The translations under genes were made by a program, and so were the position numbers. Of a stretch of DNA of 64,000 nt, positions 63,894 through 64,000 are shown piece after piece (position 1 is the first letter of the stretch; every line of letters begins with the position of its first letter). The notes under the pieces are model-generated. The model was given only the letters and a program-made list of their open reading frames with translations, had not been told where the DNA came from and searched no databases. The stretch is taken from assembly GCA_019285715.1 (NCBI GenBank), contig CP079108.1, positions 558,001-622,000 on the forward strand, read 5' to 3'. This DNA is from Sphingosinicellaceae bacterium. GTDB lineage: Bacteria > Pseudomonadota > Alphaproteobacteria > Sphingomonadales > Sphingomonadaceae.

Positions 63894-64000
63894 TCACGCG
63901 ACAATCTCGAACGCCATCGCCGTGGCTTCCCCGCCGCCGATGCACAGGCTCGCGATCCCAAGGCTGCCCCCGGTGCGGCGGAGGCCGTGAAGCAGGGTCA
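63894..64000 (-). CDS. Acetyl-CoA acyltransferase (thiolase), C-terminal end, cut by window edge
   Basis: Only 35 codons: TLLHGLRRTGGSLGIASLCIG then GGEATAMAFEIVA and stop. GGSLGIASLCIGGGEA holds the second active-site Cys, so the final domain is intact. The rest is beyond the edge. Together with the dienoyl-CoA reductase nearby it points to beta-oxidation. Confidence 0.93.
   Translation of the reverse strand, partial: TLLHGLRRTGGSLGIASLCIGGGEATAMAFEIVA

Overview
This is 64 kb of a high-GC alphaproteobacterial chromosome, most probably from the order Sphingomonadales. That assignment is inferred. It rests on two exported proteins ending in the PEPxxWA-CTERM tail typical of sphingomonads, on ubiquinone and bc1 factors (COQ9, CBP3-type chaperone), on CarD and DUF1489 genes, and on an aa3 oxidase cluster ordered coxB-coxA-ctaB-coxF-ctaG-coxC-DUF983-SURF1 followed by thrC and an M16 peptidase. 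Gene density is high and most of the window is core metabolism. I see no tRNA, rRNA, CRISPR array, prophage or intact insertion sequence.

Layout. 0-11 kb: the end of a K+-independent H+-pyrophosphatase, bamE, a bc1 chaperone, DUF177, ssb, a DUF3667 membrane protein, feoAB behind a Fur-type box, a PEPxxWA protein, COQ9, rpsU, an FKBP isomerase, gmk and DUF4893. 11-23 kb: a type I secretion operon (tolC, ABC, HlyD), an exported M20 hydrolase, an aldehyde dehydrogenase group, a SulP transporter, a GFA protein, an orphan [2Fe-2S] subunit and a dienoyl-CoA isomerase-like crotonase. 23-33 kb: the complete aa3 oxidase assembly operon, thrC and the M16 peptidase. 33-42 kb: a methyltransferase, a CDP-alcohol phosphotransferase/cytidylyltransferase pair around a HIT protein, an exported methyltransferase, an M23 peptidase, a Suv3-like helicase, an S4 protein, fdxA and carD. 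42-44 kb: a gene-poor stretch holding two very small genes, one RMF-like. 44-64 kb: mgtE, leuCDB, a dicarboxylate symporter, asd, small envelope proteins, lipB with an epoxide hydrolase and a GMC oxidoreductase, nadA, a class A beta-lactamase, a dienoyl-CoA reductase-like SDR, TusA, a response regulator and the end of a thiolase.

How genes work together. The cox block supplies oxidase subunits II, I and III, heme O synthesis, copper delivery and SURF1. ctaB to SURF1 is tightly packed, and four of its junctions are NTGA stop/start overlaps, so translational coupling is likely. leuCDB forms a three-step leucine operon, and thrC and asd are separate aspartate-pathway genes. The CDP-alcohol gene carries a degenerate nucleotidyltransferase half beside an intact separate cytidylyltransferase, which suggests a dedicated polar head-group or solute pathway.

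The most striking non-coding signal is a set of palindromic repeats in the gaps. One family of about 88 bp has 30-32 bp arms and a conserved spacer (three clear copies plus a relative at 792-885). A second has 33-bp arms (four copies). A third is a single 146-bp element. Many genes use weak starts (GTG, TTG and, for one SDR, apparently CTG) overlapping the previous stop.
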